A stretch of DNA of 64,000 nucleotides from Psychrosphaera haliotis (GCF_039523615.1 NZ_BAAAFQ010000005.1:124001-188000), one strand, 5' to 3'. Shown: positions 1 to 9,339, counted from the first letter of the stretch. Numbers and translations: made by a program. Notes: generated by a model not told the origin, from the letters alone.

Positions 1-689
1 TTGAGGTTGCATTCATTAATAGTGAATCCAAAGTACCGGGCCTAAAAGCTCCTGCACTTAATAAACCTGGGTTATTGGTCATGGACATGGATAGTACCGC
101 TATTCAAATTGAATGCATTGATGAAATTGCCAAATTAGCAGGCGTTGGAGAACAAGTAGCGGCGGTTACAGCCTCGGCAATGCGCGGTGAGTTAGACTTC
201 GCAGAAAGCTTACATGCAAGAGTAGCAACATTAAAAGGGGCACCTCAATCGGTAATAACAGATGTTGCGAGTAAATTGCCCTTAATGCCAGGTTTAGAAT
301 CGTTAGTATCGTGTTTAAAACAACACCACTGGAAAATTGCCATCGTTTCAGGTGGTTTTACAGCAATGACAGAAGCGTTAAAAGAACAATTAGAACTTGA
401 TATAACGTTAGCTAATAACTTAGACATTAAAGACGCTAAGCTCTCGGGCACCGTTAGTGGTAAAGTAATAGATGCACAAGCTAAAGCTGACGCCGTTTTA
501 GACTTATCAAAACAATTTAACATTCCAATGTCGCAAACTATTGCCATGGGCGATGGTGCAAACGACTTAAAAATGATGGCAGTTGCCAGTTTAGGTGTCG
601 CGTTTCATGCTAAACCTCTAGTGTGTGAGCAAGCAGATGTATCAGTTAGGCAAGGTGGGCTTGATCAGTTATTGTACTTAATTGGTTAA
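1..689 (+). CDS. serB: Phosphoserine phosphatase SerB, 5' end off-window
   Basis: Last step of L-serine synthesis: hydrolyses phosphoserine in the cytoplasm. The reading frame is open from base 3 to the left edge, so the gene starts outside the window; a TTG at 75 is internal, not a start. Residues just upstream read as the usual linker into the HAD core. HAD motif I is DMDST (84-98, nucleophile and acid/base Asp), motif II is the serine of IVSGGF near 345, and motif IV is the GDGAND loop near 550. The visible 228 codons cover the catalytic domain; E. coli SerB is about 322 residues, so roughly 95 N-terminal residues are missing. It is followed by cysS on the same strand after a 117-bp gap. 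Confidence 0.95.
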   Translation, partial: EVAFINSESKVPGLKAPALNKPGLLVMDMDSTAIQIECIDEIAKLAGVGEQVAAVTASAMRGELDFAESLHARVATLKGAPQSVITDVASKLPLMPGLESLVSCLKQHHWKIAIVSGGFTAMTEALKEQLELDITLANNLDIKDAKLSGTVSGKVIDAQAKADAVLDLSKQFNIPMSQTIAMGDGANDLKMMAVASLGVAFHAKPLVCEQADVSVRQGGLDQLLYLIG

Positions 690-737
690 AATTAAAGTGT
701 AAAACGTGGTTGGTTTGTTAAAATGCCGCCATTAAGG

Positions 738-767
738 AATTAGTGTGTCAGCAAGGCTACACTAATT
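738..767. other. Inverted repeat in the cysS leader
   Basis: The arms AATTAGTGT (738-746) and ACACTAATT (759-767) are perfect 9-bp complements around a 12-nt loop, 40 bp before the cysS start. There is no T tract, so it is not a standard intrinsic terminator. It could be a leader-RNA hairpin or a protein-binding dyad; function unknown. Confidence 0.35.
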
Positions 768-806
768 AAGCAACTCAACAAAAACTAAACAGAATCAGGA
801 AAACAC

Positions 807-2189
807 ATGTTACGCATTTACAATACTTTGTCCCGTCAAAAAGAGACGTTTAAACCTTTAGTAGCAGGCAAGGTAGGCATGTATGTGTGCGGTATCACTG
901 TATATGATTTATTGCATATGGGTCATGGTCGTACTTATGTCGCGTTTGACGTAATGCAGCGCTATTTTAGACATACCGGATATGACGTAACGTTTGTTCG
1001 AAATATTACAGACGTTGACGATAAAATCATCAAACGTGCAATTGAAAATAACGAAACCTGTGATGAGTTGACGAATCGTACAATTGCGATGATGCATGAA
1101 GACTTTGATGCATTAAAAATGTTACCAGCGGATATTGAGCCAAGGGTAACAACGCATATGCCTGAAATAATTGACGTTATTGAACGTTTAATTAAAAAAG
1201 GGCATGCGTATGTAGCCGGAAGCGGAGATGTATTATTTGAAGTGTCTACTTTTAAAGAATACGGCGCGCTAGGTCGTCAAGATTTAACGCAATTGGTTGC
1301 TGGTGCAAGGGTTGATGTTGAAGAGACAAAACGTGATCCACTTGATTTTGTTTTGTGGAAGTTAGCAAAACCAAATGAACCAAGCTGGGAATCACCGTGG
1401 GGCAATGGTCGTCCTGGTTGGCACATTGAGTGTTCTGCAATGAACTCAAAACATTTAGGTACACACTTTGACATTCATGGCGGCGGTTCAGATTTACAGT
1501 TCCCTCACCATGAAAACGAAATCGCTCAGTCATGCTGTGCATTTGACACGCCGTATGTAAATTACTGGATGCATACAGGCATGGTGCAAGTTGATAATGA
1601 AAAGATGTCAAAATCTTTGGGCAACTTCTTTACTGTCCGTGAAGTATTAAAGACTTATGATGCGGAAACCGTTCGCTACTTTTTATTGTCAGGTCATTAC
1701 CGTAGCCAGTTAAACTATTCTGACGACAACTTGAAACAAGCAAAGTCAGCATTAGAGCGCCTATATTCTGGTTTAAGAGATGTTGAGCCTAATATGGATG
1801 TTGATGTATCGACTTACCCTCAAGCTGCAGACTTCTATGAAGCGATGGATGATGACTTTAATACACCAATCGCCTTGTCAGTTTTGTTTGATTTGGTTAA
1901 GCAATTAAACAAAGAAAAAGCGGAAGGTTTAGCTTCGGCCAACAATACGGCAGGTGTACTGGTTAAATTTGGTGAAGTTTTAGGGTTATTGCAAAGCAAC
2001 CCAGAAAGCTTTTTCAAAGGCGAACAAGATGACGATGAAGTAGCTAAGATTGAGCAATTGATAGTTCAGCGTAATGAAGCTAGAGCGAGTAAAGATTGGG
2101 CAATGGCCGATGAAGCACGTGATGCGTTAAATGCATTAGGTGTTGTGCTAGAAGATGGGGCTAACGGTACTACTTGGCGTAAAAGCTAG
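807..2189 (+). CDS. cysS: Cysteinyl-tRNA synthetase
   Basis: Charges tRNA-Cys with cysteine in the cytoplasm; class Ia aminoacyl-tRNA synthetase. The 460-residue length matches the family. The HIGH-type signature is HMGH at residues 37-40 and the KMSKS loop is at 266-270. The catalytic zinc ligands are all in place: C28, C209, H234 and E238. The C-terminal anticodon-binding region ends in a typical WRKS tail. The ATG follows an AGGA-type ribosome site. The gene ends in a strong intrinsic terminator. Single copy expected, essential. Confidence 0.98.
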   Translation: MLRIYNTLSRQKETFKPLVAGKVGMYVCGITVYDLLHMGHGRTYVAFDVMQRYFRHTGYDVTFVRNITDVDDKIIKRAIENNETCDELTNRTIAMMHEDFDALKMLPADIEPRVTTHMPEIIDVIERLIKKGHAYVAGSGDVLFEVSTFKEYGALGRQDLTQLVAGARVDVEETKRDPLDFVLWKLAKPNEPSWESPWGNGRPGWHIECSAMNSKHLGTHFDIHGGGSDLQFPHHENEIAQSCCAFDTPYVNYWMHTGMVQVDNEKMSKSLGNFFTVREVLKTYDAETVRYFLLSGHYRSQLNYSDDNLKQAKSALERLYSGLRDVEPNMDVDVSTYPQAADFYEAMDDDFNTPIALSVLFDLVKQLNKEKAEGLASANNTAGVLVKFGEVLGLLQSNPESFFKGEQDDDEVAKIEQLIVQRNEARASKDWAMADEARDALNALGVVLEDGANGTTWRKS

Positions 2190-2247
2190 ATATTAGTTTT
2201 AGTAAATAAAAGAACATTAATTTACGAAAGAAAGTTAATGTTTAAAT

Positions 2248-2277
2248 AAAAAAGCCGACTGTGATGTCGGCTTTTTT
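2248..2277 (+). terminator. Rho-independent terminator after cysS
   Basis: Stem AAAAAAGCCGAC (2248-2259), loop TGTGAT and complementary GTCGGCTTTTTT (2266-2277), with a six-T tract. A-tract symmetry lets it also serve the convergent gene at 2352. Confidence 0.92.
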
Positions 2278-2351
2278 GATGGTTGATATTCTATTTGAGT
2301 TGTTGGCTAGGTCTAAATAACTTACTCAACAACTTATTATCAAATGTTAGT

Positions 2352-2951
2352 CTAGTGGCTAAACGCTGGTGCGTAACCTGAGCTCCAGAACATTGCAAAC
2401 GAGGTCATAATACACACTAGTAATATAAGACCACAAGTTACCACTGAACTAGCATAAATAAAGCCACGCTCTTCTGGTATATGCATTAAAATTGGCACGC
2501 CTGCATAAAGTAAATATACAGAATAAGACAATGCAATTAAGCCAACAATCATTACAAACCAAACTTCAGGATATAGTGCAGCAAAGCCAGCCATAAATAA
2601 CGGTGTTGCTGTGTATGCTGCTAATTCTAATGTTTGTGTGTAAGTTGGTTCTGAACCAAACGTGTGAGCCATCCAATGCGCTAAGTAGCCAAGCAAAAAT
2701 ACGCCAGCGATTAACGCGAAGTACATTCCTGCGCAAAGTAATAGTGCAGTGTCAGGGGTCATTTTAAGAGGTTCACCAACGCCTACACTCCAACCCATTT
2801 GAGTTACTGAGAAATAGCCACAAATTGCTGGTATTAATGCGATGATCATTATGTGAGACATCGAATATTTAAAACTTTCATGACGATTGTCAATGGTGTG
2901 CCATTCTTCAACCGGATGCGCGTACAGACCCCATAGGTGGTTTAGTATCAT
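2352..2951 (-). CDS. Yip1-family inner membrane protein, YohC-like
   Basis: A 199-residue integral membrane protein with about five hydrophobic segments (roughly residues 32-50, 70-92, 105-125, 128-150 and 168-190). The N-terminus MILNHLWGLYAHPVEEW, with a conserved HPxxEW, is characteristic of the Yip1 domain family that includes E. coli YohC. Molecular function is unknown in bacteria; a role in envelope or lipid physiology is sometimes suggested. Stands alone, convergent with cysS, with no obvious operon partner. The start ATG at 2951 is preceded by a GGAAC element. Family call firm, symbol withheld. Confidence 0.85.
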   Translation of the reverse strand: MILNHLWGLYAHPVEEWHTIDNRHESFKYSMSHIMIIALIPAICGYFSVTQMGWSVGVGEPLKMTPDTALLLCAGMYFALIAGVFLLGYLAHWMAHTFGSEPTYTQTLELAAYTATPLFMAGFAALYPEVWFVMIVGLIALSYSVYLLYAGVPILMHIPEERGFIYASSVVTCGLILLVCIMTSFAMFWSSGYAPAFSH

Positions 2952-3346
2952 AATTATGTTCCTTACTGTCTAGTGATCGCTTAATTGCGCAAATGTTACA
3001 CAATATGAGTATGTTATGGTCAAATTTTGTCTCAGAGTCAAGACTAGAATCGATTAATAAATCATCTAATTAGACGATGTAGTTATAAAGAGACAACAAA
3101 CTCTCGCCGAGTAAATATTCTAAAAGTAGACTCAAATAGTTGTGTTTGTTGATGATTTTAGTGCTTTTATAAAAATAAAACTAAAGCGGTATTACAAGAT
3201 AAAAAAGATCTAAAAATTTAAGCGTTTTATTAGATCCTGATTATACTCTGGGTAAGAAGTCCTTATTTCTACCATTTCTGCATGGAAAATATGTAGGTCA
3301 ACTTTTATGTCAATCAGTATTCCTGTTTACTAATTAGAGAGTAACT
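2952..3346. other. Intergenic region between divergent genes, 395 bp
   Basis: AT-rich spacer between the yohC-like gene (leftward) and the chemoreceptor (rightward). It must hold both promoters, but I find no convincing -35/-10 pair, sigma-28 or sigma-54 box, no open frame of note and no repeat. Confidence 0.6.
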
Positions 3347-4471
3347 ATGATATTCGGATCTAAACAAAAAGAAGAAATTAAAACACTCAAGGAACAGTTA
3401 GAAAACATTGTTTCAAAAAACGAACAGCTCGAAAGTGAATTAAAAGACGTCAAAATTGAAAACAGTAGACTCAGACATCAAGAACAAGATACGAAGGAAA
3501 AAGATAGTACGACGTTAAGTGATTACGGAAAACTTTGGATTCAATCTTCTAGTTTAGTAAATCAAATTCGTGAAAGTTTAGCCGAGTCATCGGCCCAGTT
3601 GATAAGGCATCGTGGTGACTTTGATGAGTCAAAACAGTTATTTGATTCAGTAACTAAAATGTTATCAAGTACATCAGGCTCTACTATTGAGATTACCGAA
3701 AATACAAAAAAAGCGTCTGAATCAGCGGATGAGCTTAAAAATGTTATGTCGGGAATAAATGACTTTGTCAATATTATCAAAAGTATCTCAGACCAAACAA
3801 ACCTATTAGCACTAAACGCAGCTATTGAAGCCGCCAGAGCTGGTGAGCAAGGCCGGGGTTTTGCCGTAGTTGCCGACGAGGTGAGAACATTAGCACAGCG
3901 TTCATCAGAGGCCTCAAATGAAATATCGAGTTTGATTGAACAAGTGAACCAACAGATGACCGGAGTTATAGCTGGTATCAATAGTGTTGGTGAGAAAAGC
4001 AGCGAAATTAGTGATAGCACAACCACAATAGAGAAAAAGGCCAATGAAATCGTCACAATGTCTAAAAGCATGTATTCGGTTATATCTTACTCGTCGGCAA
4101 ACTCGTTTATTGAAACTGCAAAAATGGATCACGTTGTGTGGAAAGGAGAGGTATATCAGCTTTTACTAGGTATGTCTGACAAAACGATTAACGACTTTAC
4201 TGACCATACCGAATGTCGATTAGGCAATTGGTATTACAATGGTGATGGCGCTGACCAGTTCTCTCACTACTCTGCGTTTTCGAAAATAGAGAAGCCTCAT
4301 GCAGATGTTCATAACTTTGGTAAACAAGCTTTGGAGGCTCATGTTGAGGGTAACAAAAAGAGATCAATAGAGTTATTGGCGCAAATGGAAAAGGCGAGCT
4401 TAGCGGTCTTTTATCAACTGGAAGAGCTTTCTGAACAGATAGAGTCAGATTCGATGAAAAAAAATAAATAA
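3347..4471 (+). CDS. Soluble methyl-accepting chemotaxis protein with C-terminal CZB zinc domain
   Basis: A 374-residue chemoreceptor without transmembrane segments or signal peptide, so probably cytoplasmic. Residues 5-55 form a charged coiled coil. The MCP signalling hairpin tip lies at about 147-186 (SDQTNLLALNAAIEAARAG, then GRGFAVVADEVRTLAQRS). The C-terminus is a chemoreceptor zinc-binding (CZB) domain with the 3His/1Cys ligand set visible: H262 (HVVWK), C290 (ECRLGNWYY), H318 and H322 (PHADVH). In characterised receptors CZB senses zinc or hypochlorite through the zinc-cysteine thiolate; that role is inferred here. A related domain regulates diguanylate cyclases, and several cyclases lie in this window. 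No chemotaxis genes adjoin it. Confidence 0.93.
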   Translation: MIFGSKQKEEIKTLKEQLENIVSKNEQLESELKDVKIENSRLRHQEQDTKEKDSTTLSDYGKLWIQSSSLVNQIRESLAESSAQLIRHRGDFDESKQLFDSVTKMLSSTSGSTIEITENTKKASESADELKNVMSGINDFVNIIKSISDQTNLLALNAAIEAARAGEQGRGFAVVADEVRTLAQRSSEASNEISSLIEQVNQQMTGVIAGINSVGEKSSEISDSTTTIEKKANEIVTMSKSMYSVISYSSANSFIETAKMDHVVWKGEVYQLLLGMSDKTINDFTDHTECRLGNWYYNGDGADQFSHYSAFSKIEKPHADVHNFGKQALEAHVEGNKKRSIELLAQMEKASLAVFYQLEELSEQIESDSMKKNK

Positions 4472-4550
4472 GGCATATGAAATAGGATTGTGAGATTTGG
4501 GCCTGAACACGTTAGAATAACGGCAATAGAGAAACTAATGTTTTGGCCCA

Positions 4551-5318
4551 ATGAATTTAGATAACCTGATACAACCAATAACGTCCTTTTTAAATTGTTC
4601 TACTCCTAATGAGTGGATAGCAGCCGCAATTCAACCTGAAAACCTAGATGTACTTCTTATCGATCACATGATTTGTGAGCTCAAGGCCGCACAAACAGCA
4701 ATGTGGTTAATGCGAAAATACGCTGTTGATAAAGCAAGCGGTGATCAATTGTTGGCGTGGCTTAGTCCATATGAAAATTTCATTTATAAACGAGAAGGGC
4801 GTTTAGAAGATCTCAGGGACTTAAAAGGTATAAGTAAAAAATTAGTGATTAGGCCAGATAGTAAATATGGCCAAGACTTAGTTGATAAGATGGTGATGCT
4901 TATTAGAGAAGAGTTACACCATTTCTATCAAGTATTAGAGATTATGGAAGAAAAAGGCGTAGATTATAGAAGTATTACGCCAGGCCGTTATGCTAAAGGC
5001 ATGATGCGACATGTTAAAACTCATGAGCCAGACACTCTTATTGATAAACTTATTTGCGGTGCCTACATCGAGGCCCGTTCATGTGAGCGTTTTGCAAAAC
5101 TAGCACCGCATGTAGAAAAACGCCTAGGTGATTTCTATGTTTCATTATTGCGATCTGAAGCTCGACATTTCCAAGACTACTTAGTGCTCGCCGAAGAAAT
5201 TGCAGGGCACGACATTTCTGAGCGTATTGTTTATTTTGGGAAAGTAGAAGCCGAACTAATCTCAACTCCAGATAGCGATTTTAAATTCCATAGTGGTCTA
5301 CCCGTTTTTATCGTGTAA
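4551..5318 (+). CDS. miaE: tRNA-(ms2io6A37) hydroxylase MiaE
   Basis: Oxygen-dependent non-haem diiron monooxygenase that hydroxylates the isopentenyl side chain of 2-methylthio-N6-isopentenyladenosine at tRNA position 37. The 255-residue ferritin-like four-helix protein shows the diiron ligand pattern: an early Glu in DHMICELKAAQ, then EELHHFYQV, EARSCERF and SEARHFQDY supplying E and ExxH ligands. Length and motifs match Salmonella MiaE. Monocistronic in appearance, 79 bp after the chemoreceptor. Implies that MiaA and MiaB exist elsewhere in the genome. Confidence 0.96.
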   Translation: MNLDNLIQPITSFLNCSTPNEWIAAAIQPENLDVLLIDHMICELKAAQTAMWLMRKYAVDKASGDQLLAWLSPYENFIYKREGRLEDLRDLKGISKKLVIRPDSKYGQDLVDKMVMLIREELHHFYQVLEIMEEKGVDYRSITPGRYAKGMMRHVKTHEPDTLIDKLICGAYIEARSCERFAKLAPHVEKRLGDFYVSLLRSEARHFQDYLVLAEEIAGHDISERIVYFGKVEAELISTPDSDFKFHSGLPVFIV

Positions 5319-5402
5319 TTAACTCTTTTATATAACTTTATTTTTACTTCTGGTAGTCTAAATTACCAAAAGAAACAGTTATATAAATATTAAAGGGTTA
5401 AA

Positions 5403-7655
5403 ATGAAAACATTTTTTTACGCTTTGCTTTGTATAGGCATTGCTGGATGCGGTGGAGGCGGTGGTTCTGATGAAAAGCCTTCACAATCCTCTAGTACAGT
5501 ACCAACATACACGTTATCAACGAGTGCAGATGACGGCGGTTCAATATCCCCGAGTTCTCAAACTGTAAATAGCGGCGAGTCAACTACCTTTAATATAACT
5601 TCTGATGATGGTTATGCTATTAGTACTGTTGAAGGGTGTAATGGGAGCTTAGCTGGCAATACATATACAACAGGTGCAATTAGCTCTAACTGCACTATTA
5701 CAGCCACTTTCTCAGTTACGACTCCAACATATACAATTGCAACCAGCGCCGATGACGGCGGTTCAATATCCCCAAGCTCTCAAACTGTAAATAGTGGTGA
5801 ATCAACTACGTTTACCGTAACTCCCAATGATGGTTACAGTATTGGTTCTGTTGAGGGGTGTGATGGAAGCTTAACCGATAACATATATACAACGGGCCCT
5901 GTCAGCTCTAACTGTACGGTAACCGCCACTTTTTCAATGGTAAACAATTCAGATTCTTTAGGGGCTCAAAAAACACTTTTTGCATTAGTAGGTTTTTCAG
6001 ACCAAAAGAAAAAAGTGACAGAAGAAGAGTTAAAAAAATTAGTATTAGACAATACAGACTCTTTAAATAAATTTATTTTAGAAAACTCTAGTGGGAAGGC
6101 ATGGGTAGATGCCGAATTTACAAACTGGATCGATTTGGAAAAAGCCTCAACATTTTACTTCAATGATAATGATAGAAAAAATGATGAGTTTCACGCAGAT
6201 GCTGTGACAGCGATTAGCAAAGTAAAAGATTTAAGCTTATTTGATCGCTTAGTATTGATAGGTACTAGAGCTGAGCAAGGTAATCCTGGCTGTTATGCCT
6301 ATCAGCAGAAAATAACTTTAGGCAATGATAACGAATACGAGGGTTACTTTGCTGTTCTCGGCGGTGGTGGAAGTACCGAGGATGACATCGGTTGTATTAG
6401 TCCTGGACGAATTGCACATGAGTATGGGCATACCTTTGGTTTTGGTCATACTTTTGAAACGGCTTGTCCTTTAGACTATTTACCAATTAGCTTACTTGAT
6501 CGACACTACGAAAACTCTTGTGTTAATAATGGGTATTGGGAAATGTACGATACCATGAGCTATGACATTAACTATCCCTTGTATTCATCAATATGGCGAA
6601 ATAGTGTTAACTGGTTGGATGAAGCTCAAGTGTTAACAATAACCGAGTCTGGTGTATATAAACTAGAGCAATCATCGGCTGATTCGAACGGCGTTAAACT
6701 GTTTAAAATTCCTTTAGGCAAAGGATTAGAAGAGAAAGAGCTATTTTACTATATAGAATATAGAAAAAAATTAGGCTTGTTTGATATTAAAGAGTTTGAA
6801 AGCACTGGGGATGAGTATGAAGTCCTTGTTAGGCATACTGATTTTAAGTTTGGTAAGTTTAATAAGGATAATATTGGTTACAGTTATAGTTCATCAGAAA
6901 TCAATGCACTCGATGTAGGAACAGACTTTGTAGATCAACATCGCGATATTAGTTTTTCTGTCGTGTCTATGTATGATAATCAAGAAGCATCAACTGTTGA
7001 TATAAAAATTCAAGTACCTAGGGTCCAAATAACACCTTCTTATGTGCTTTCCTTTGATGATAAAGACCAATTAAAGAAAACCTTTACGATAAAAAACATA
7101 TCAAACTCTACGTTTAAAGTTTCATCAATAACAATGGGTGGGAGAACGGCAGAGGCACTAACAGTTGTATCTGAGGACTGTATAGATGTTGATATTGCGG
7201 CTAACGGCGAATGTAACGTTGAAGTGGAGAGAGTTAGTCAAATGGCAGTATTGGCTTTTGCAGAGGTGCAAATCAATAGTGGTGAAATAAAGCAAGTTGT
7301 TGAATTAACAGGTGCAAACATAGCTGAAACAGAGCCTTATGATCCGAACAAAGAGCTTGAGTGGCAAAATTTGGATAATGATTATGGAAAAGATCTAAAT
7401 TGGCAAGCTTCTGTAAGTTATTGCCAAAACTTGTCATTTAATGGTTCGAATGACTGGAGACTACCAACTCTTGACGAACTAAGAGCTGAGTTTCAATTAA
7501 GTAATGAGCCACTATATGATGTATCTATTGATTTATGGTCAATTAGCGAAGATCTCGATGATATTCTTAGTGCTTATTTTATTCGTGGTAACTCTGAATG
7601 GTATAAAAATGACAAGAGCCAATCATATAATGCTCTTTGTGTCAGGGATAAATAA
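5403..7655 (+). CDS. Lipoprotein metalloprotease with InlB-type repeats and C-terminal DUF1566-like domain
   Basis: A 750-residue exported protein. The lipobox IAGC puts the lipidated cysteine at C16, followed by a poly-Gly linker. Two tandem 74-residue repeats (about 33-180) resemble divergent InlB B-repeats, each with a Cys pair. The catalytic part carries HEYGHTFGFGH at 339-349, the HExxHxxGxxH zinc site of metzincins, and a downstream YDTMSYD with M385 as a likely Met-turn; it resembles M6-like secreted proteases. The last about 100 residues (from DPNKELEWQ, with DWRLPTLDEL) look like the DUF1566/Lcl C-terminal fold. Likely an outer-membrane-anchored or surface protease; substrate unknown. 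Ends in its own terminator. Confidence 0.82.
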   Translation: MKTFFYALLCIGIAGCGGGGGSDEKPSQSSSTVPTYTLSTSADDGGSISPSSQTVNSGESTTFNITSDDGYAISTVEGCNGSLAGNTYTTGAISSNCTITATFSVTTPTYTIATSADDGGSISPSSQTVNSGESTTFTVTPNDGYSIGSVEGCDGSLTDNIYTTGPVSSNCTVTATFSMVNNSDSLGAQKTLFALVGFSDQKKKVTEEELKKLVLDNTDSLNKFILENSSGKAWVDAEFTNWIDLEKASTFYFNDNDRKNDEFHADAVTAISKVKDLSLFDRLVLIGTRAEQGNPGCYAYQQKITLGNDNEYEGYFAVLGGGGSTEDDIGCISPGRIAHEYGHTFGFGHTFETACPLDYLPISLLDRHYENSCVNNGYWEMYDTMSYDINYPLYSSIWRNSVNWLDEAQVLTITESGVYKLEQSSADSNGVKLFKIPLGKGLEEKELFYYIEYRKKLGLFDIKEFESTGDEYEVLVRHTDFKFGKFNKDNIGYSYSSSEINALDVGTDFVDQHRDISFSVVSMYDNQEASTVDIKIQVPRVQITPSYVLSFDDKDQLKKTFTIKNISNSTFKVSSITMGGRTAEALTVVSEDCIDVDIAANGECNVEVERVSQMAVLAFAEVQINSGEIKQVVELTGANIAETEPYDPNKELEWQNLDNDYGKDLNWQASVSYCQNLSFNGSNDWRLPTLDELRAEFQLSNEPLYDVSIDLWSISEDLDDILSAYFIRGNSEWYKNDKSQSYNALCVRDK
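5500..5943 (+). repeat. Two tandem 222-bp coding repeats
   Basis: Direct repeat inside the lipoprotein gene. The two copies begin the same GATGACGGCGGTTCAATATC stretch at 5529 and 5751, giving a 222-bp (74-codon) period. Third-position differences show that it is an old duplication of a protein module rather than a fresh one. Confidence 0.85.
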
Positions 7656-7692
7656 AACGTAGCGTCCTGTAAAACATTATTCTTAACCAAAT

Positions 7693-7737
7693 AATCGCCG
7701 GTAAAACTTATTATCGGCGATTTTTATTTTGGAATTA
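7693..7737 (+). terminator. Terminator after the metalloprotease gene
   Basis: AATCGCCG (7693-7700) pairs with CGGCGATT (7725-7732), followed by TTTATTTT. Lies between the convergent protease and flagellin genes. Confidence 0.85.
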
Positions 7738-7746
7738 CCCTATTTA

Positions 7747-9288
7747 TTAGTTTAGTAATGAAAGCGCAGCTTGTGGCAGTTGATTTGCTTGACTTAATAT
7801 TGACGTCCCGGCTTGTTGAAGTATTTGATGTTTAGTTAACTGTGCCGTCTCTTTTGCAAAGTCGGTATCTCGAATTCTAGCTCTAGCTCCAGATGAGTTT
7901 TCTGAAATATTAGAAAGGTTTTGAATAGTCGAGTTGAGTCTGTTTTGGATAGCGCCCAAAGTCGCTCTGCTTTTATCTATTTTTGCAATGGCCCCGTCTA
8001 TAACACTAATTGCATTTTGTGAGCCTTCTGATGTTGTTACATCAATTGACGCTATTGAAACTTCACTCGATTGAATGACTGCGCCAGAAGCAGTGGCGCC
8101 AGTTAAGTCACTATTAGCTTCACTGGATGTTACATTAAAACTTGTCGAGCTATCTAATTTTACTTGTCCTTTTACCGTTACATCTTTGTTAACTGCATTT
8201 AACGTCAAAACTGATCCGAAGCCGCGTACACCATCATAACCACCACCTTCAACATCTATTGTTGCATTGCCATCTGTAAGATCATTCCAATTTGAGACGG
8301 TAATATTATTTCCACCCTCTGAGGTCAACTCAAGGATAGGGGCGCCATTACTTTCTTTTGGAAAGTAATGTGCAGAGATTCCTAAGACTGCAGCTGACTC
8401 ATTAATTTTATTTTGCAGTTTTTGAAAGTCTAAATGAGCAGAGCCTGAGGATGAAAAAGAAATTGTTTCTGTGTGACTTCCATTACTTAAGTCAAAACGG
8501 ATAGAGTCACCAACAGAACTATTAGAATAGTTAGACATAGCTAACACGGTTCTAGAATCTGCGATGATGCCAGTGGCATTGGATACTGAATTTATTTTAC
8601 TGGCCACCTCTGACGCGGCGTCAAATTGGTCAATAGAAACTAGCTCTTGGTTTATTCCATTTAAAGTCAAAGTTTCGTTTGTGCTTGCCAATGGACTGTT
8701 TGTTCCGTAAACAGGCGAGCCCATTGATGTAGCTGCTGAGCCGATACCAAATGCATCACCTAACGTATAAGTTGAACTGCTTAAATCATTCACTTTGGCT
8801 GAGTTAATGGATATGGCAATCGTTTCATTGGCTTGAGAGCCAACCTGTAGTTGTTTAGACCCAAAAGATCCGTTTAGTAACTGTTGCCCACCAAAAGTAG
8901 TAGTTGTTGCGATGCGCTCTAATTCAGACTTTAATTGAATGACTTCCTCTTGAATGCTTTTACGGTCAACGGATGAGTTTGTTGCATTAGCAGATTGAAT
9001 AACTAAGTCACGCATGCGATGTAAGATGTTTGTTGACTCTTGTAAAGCACCTTCAGCTGTTTGTGCCAATGAGATGCCGTCGTTGGCATTTCGCACGGCA
9101 ACATTTAGTCCATTTATTTGTGAAGTTAGTCTGTTAGAAATTTGCAGTCCAGCTGCATCGTCTTTAGCACTATTAATTCGCATTCCTGAGGCAAGCCTAG
9201 ACATTGACGTTTCAAGGGATAAAGATGATTTGGATAGGTTTCTTTGACTATTAATAGACGCGGTATTAGTGTTTACAAAAAGGTTCAT
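7747..9288 (-). CDS. Flagellin
   Basis: Filament subunit of the bacterial flagellum, exported by the type III flagellar apparatus and therefore lacking a Sec signal. The 513-residue protein has the conserved D0/D1 ends: N-terminal NTNTASINSQRNL with RLASGMRINSAKDDAAGL, and C-terminal GARARIRDTDFAKETAQL ending QAALSLLN. The Ser/Thr/Asn-rich middle (about 170-420) is the variable surface D2/D3 region. It is an orphan here, with no FlaG, FliD, FliS or second flagellin next to it. A sigma-54-like promoter sits 36 bp upstream. Whether it is the main or an auxiliary filament protein cannot be told. Confidence 0.95.
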   Translation of the reverse strand: MNLFVNTNTASINSQRNLSKSSLSLETSMSRLASGMRINSAKDDAAGLQISNRLTSQINGLNVAVRNANDGISLAQTAEGALQESTNILHRMRDLVIQSANATNSSVDRKSIQEEVIQLKSELERIATTTTFGGQQLLNGSFGSKQLQVGSQANETIAISINSAKVNDLSSSTYTLGDAFGIGSAATSMGSPVYGTNSPLASTNETLTLNGINQELVSIDQFDAASEVASKINSVSNATGIIADSRTVLAMSNYSNSSVGDSIRFDLSNGSHTETISFSSSGSAHLDFQKLQNKINESAAVLGISAHYFPKESNGAPILELTSEGGNNITVSNWNDLTDGNATIDVEGGGYDGVRGFGSVLTLNAVNKDVTVKGQVKLDSSTSFNVTSSEANSDLTGATASGAVIQSSEVSIASIDVTTSEGSQNAISVIDGAIAKIDKSRATLGAIQNRLNSTIQNLSNISENSSGARARIRDTDFAKETAQLTKHQILQQAGTSILSQANQLPQAALSLLN

Positions 9289-9323
9289 TACTTTCCATGG
9301 CCGACAACAGTTTGACCGAATAA

Positions 9324-9339
9324 AGCAAACTTTGTACCC
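9324..9339 (-). promoter_or_regulatory. Sigma-54-type promoter for flagellin
   Basis: On the minus strand the sequence GGGTACAAAGTTTGCT matches the consensus TGGCACGNNNNTTGCW at the invariant -24 GG and -12 GC, with the required 10-nt spacing; the first T is the main mismatch. Transcription would start near 9313, giving a leader of about 25 nt with a GGAAAG ribosome site. No sigma-28 box of comparable quality was found. Confidence 0.55.

Noticed and set aside
1252..1611. 119-codon minus-strand frame inside cysS
   Set aside because: Antisense shadow of a well-conserved gene; no ribosome site and low-complexity composition.
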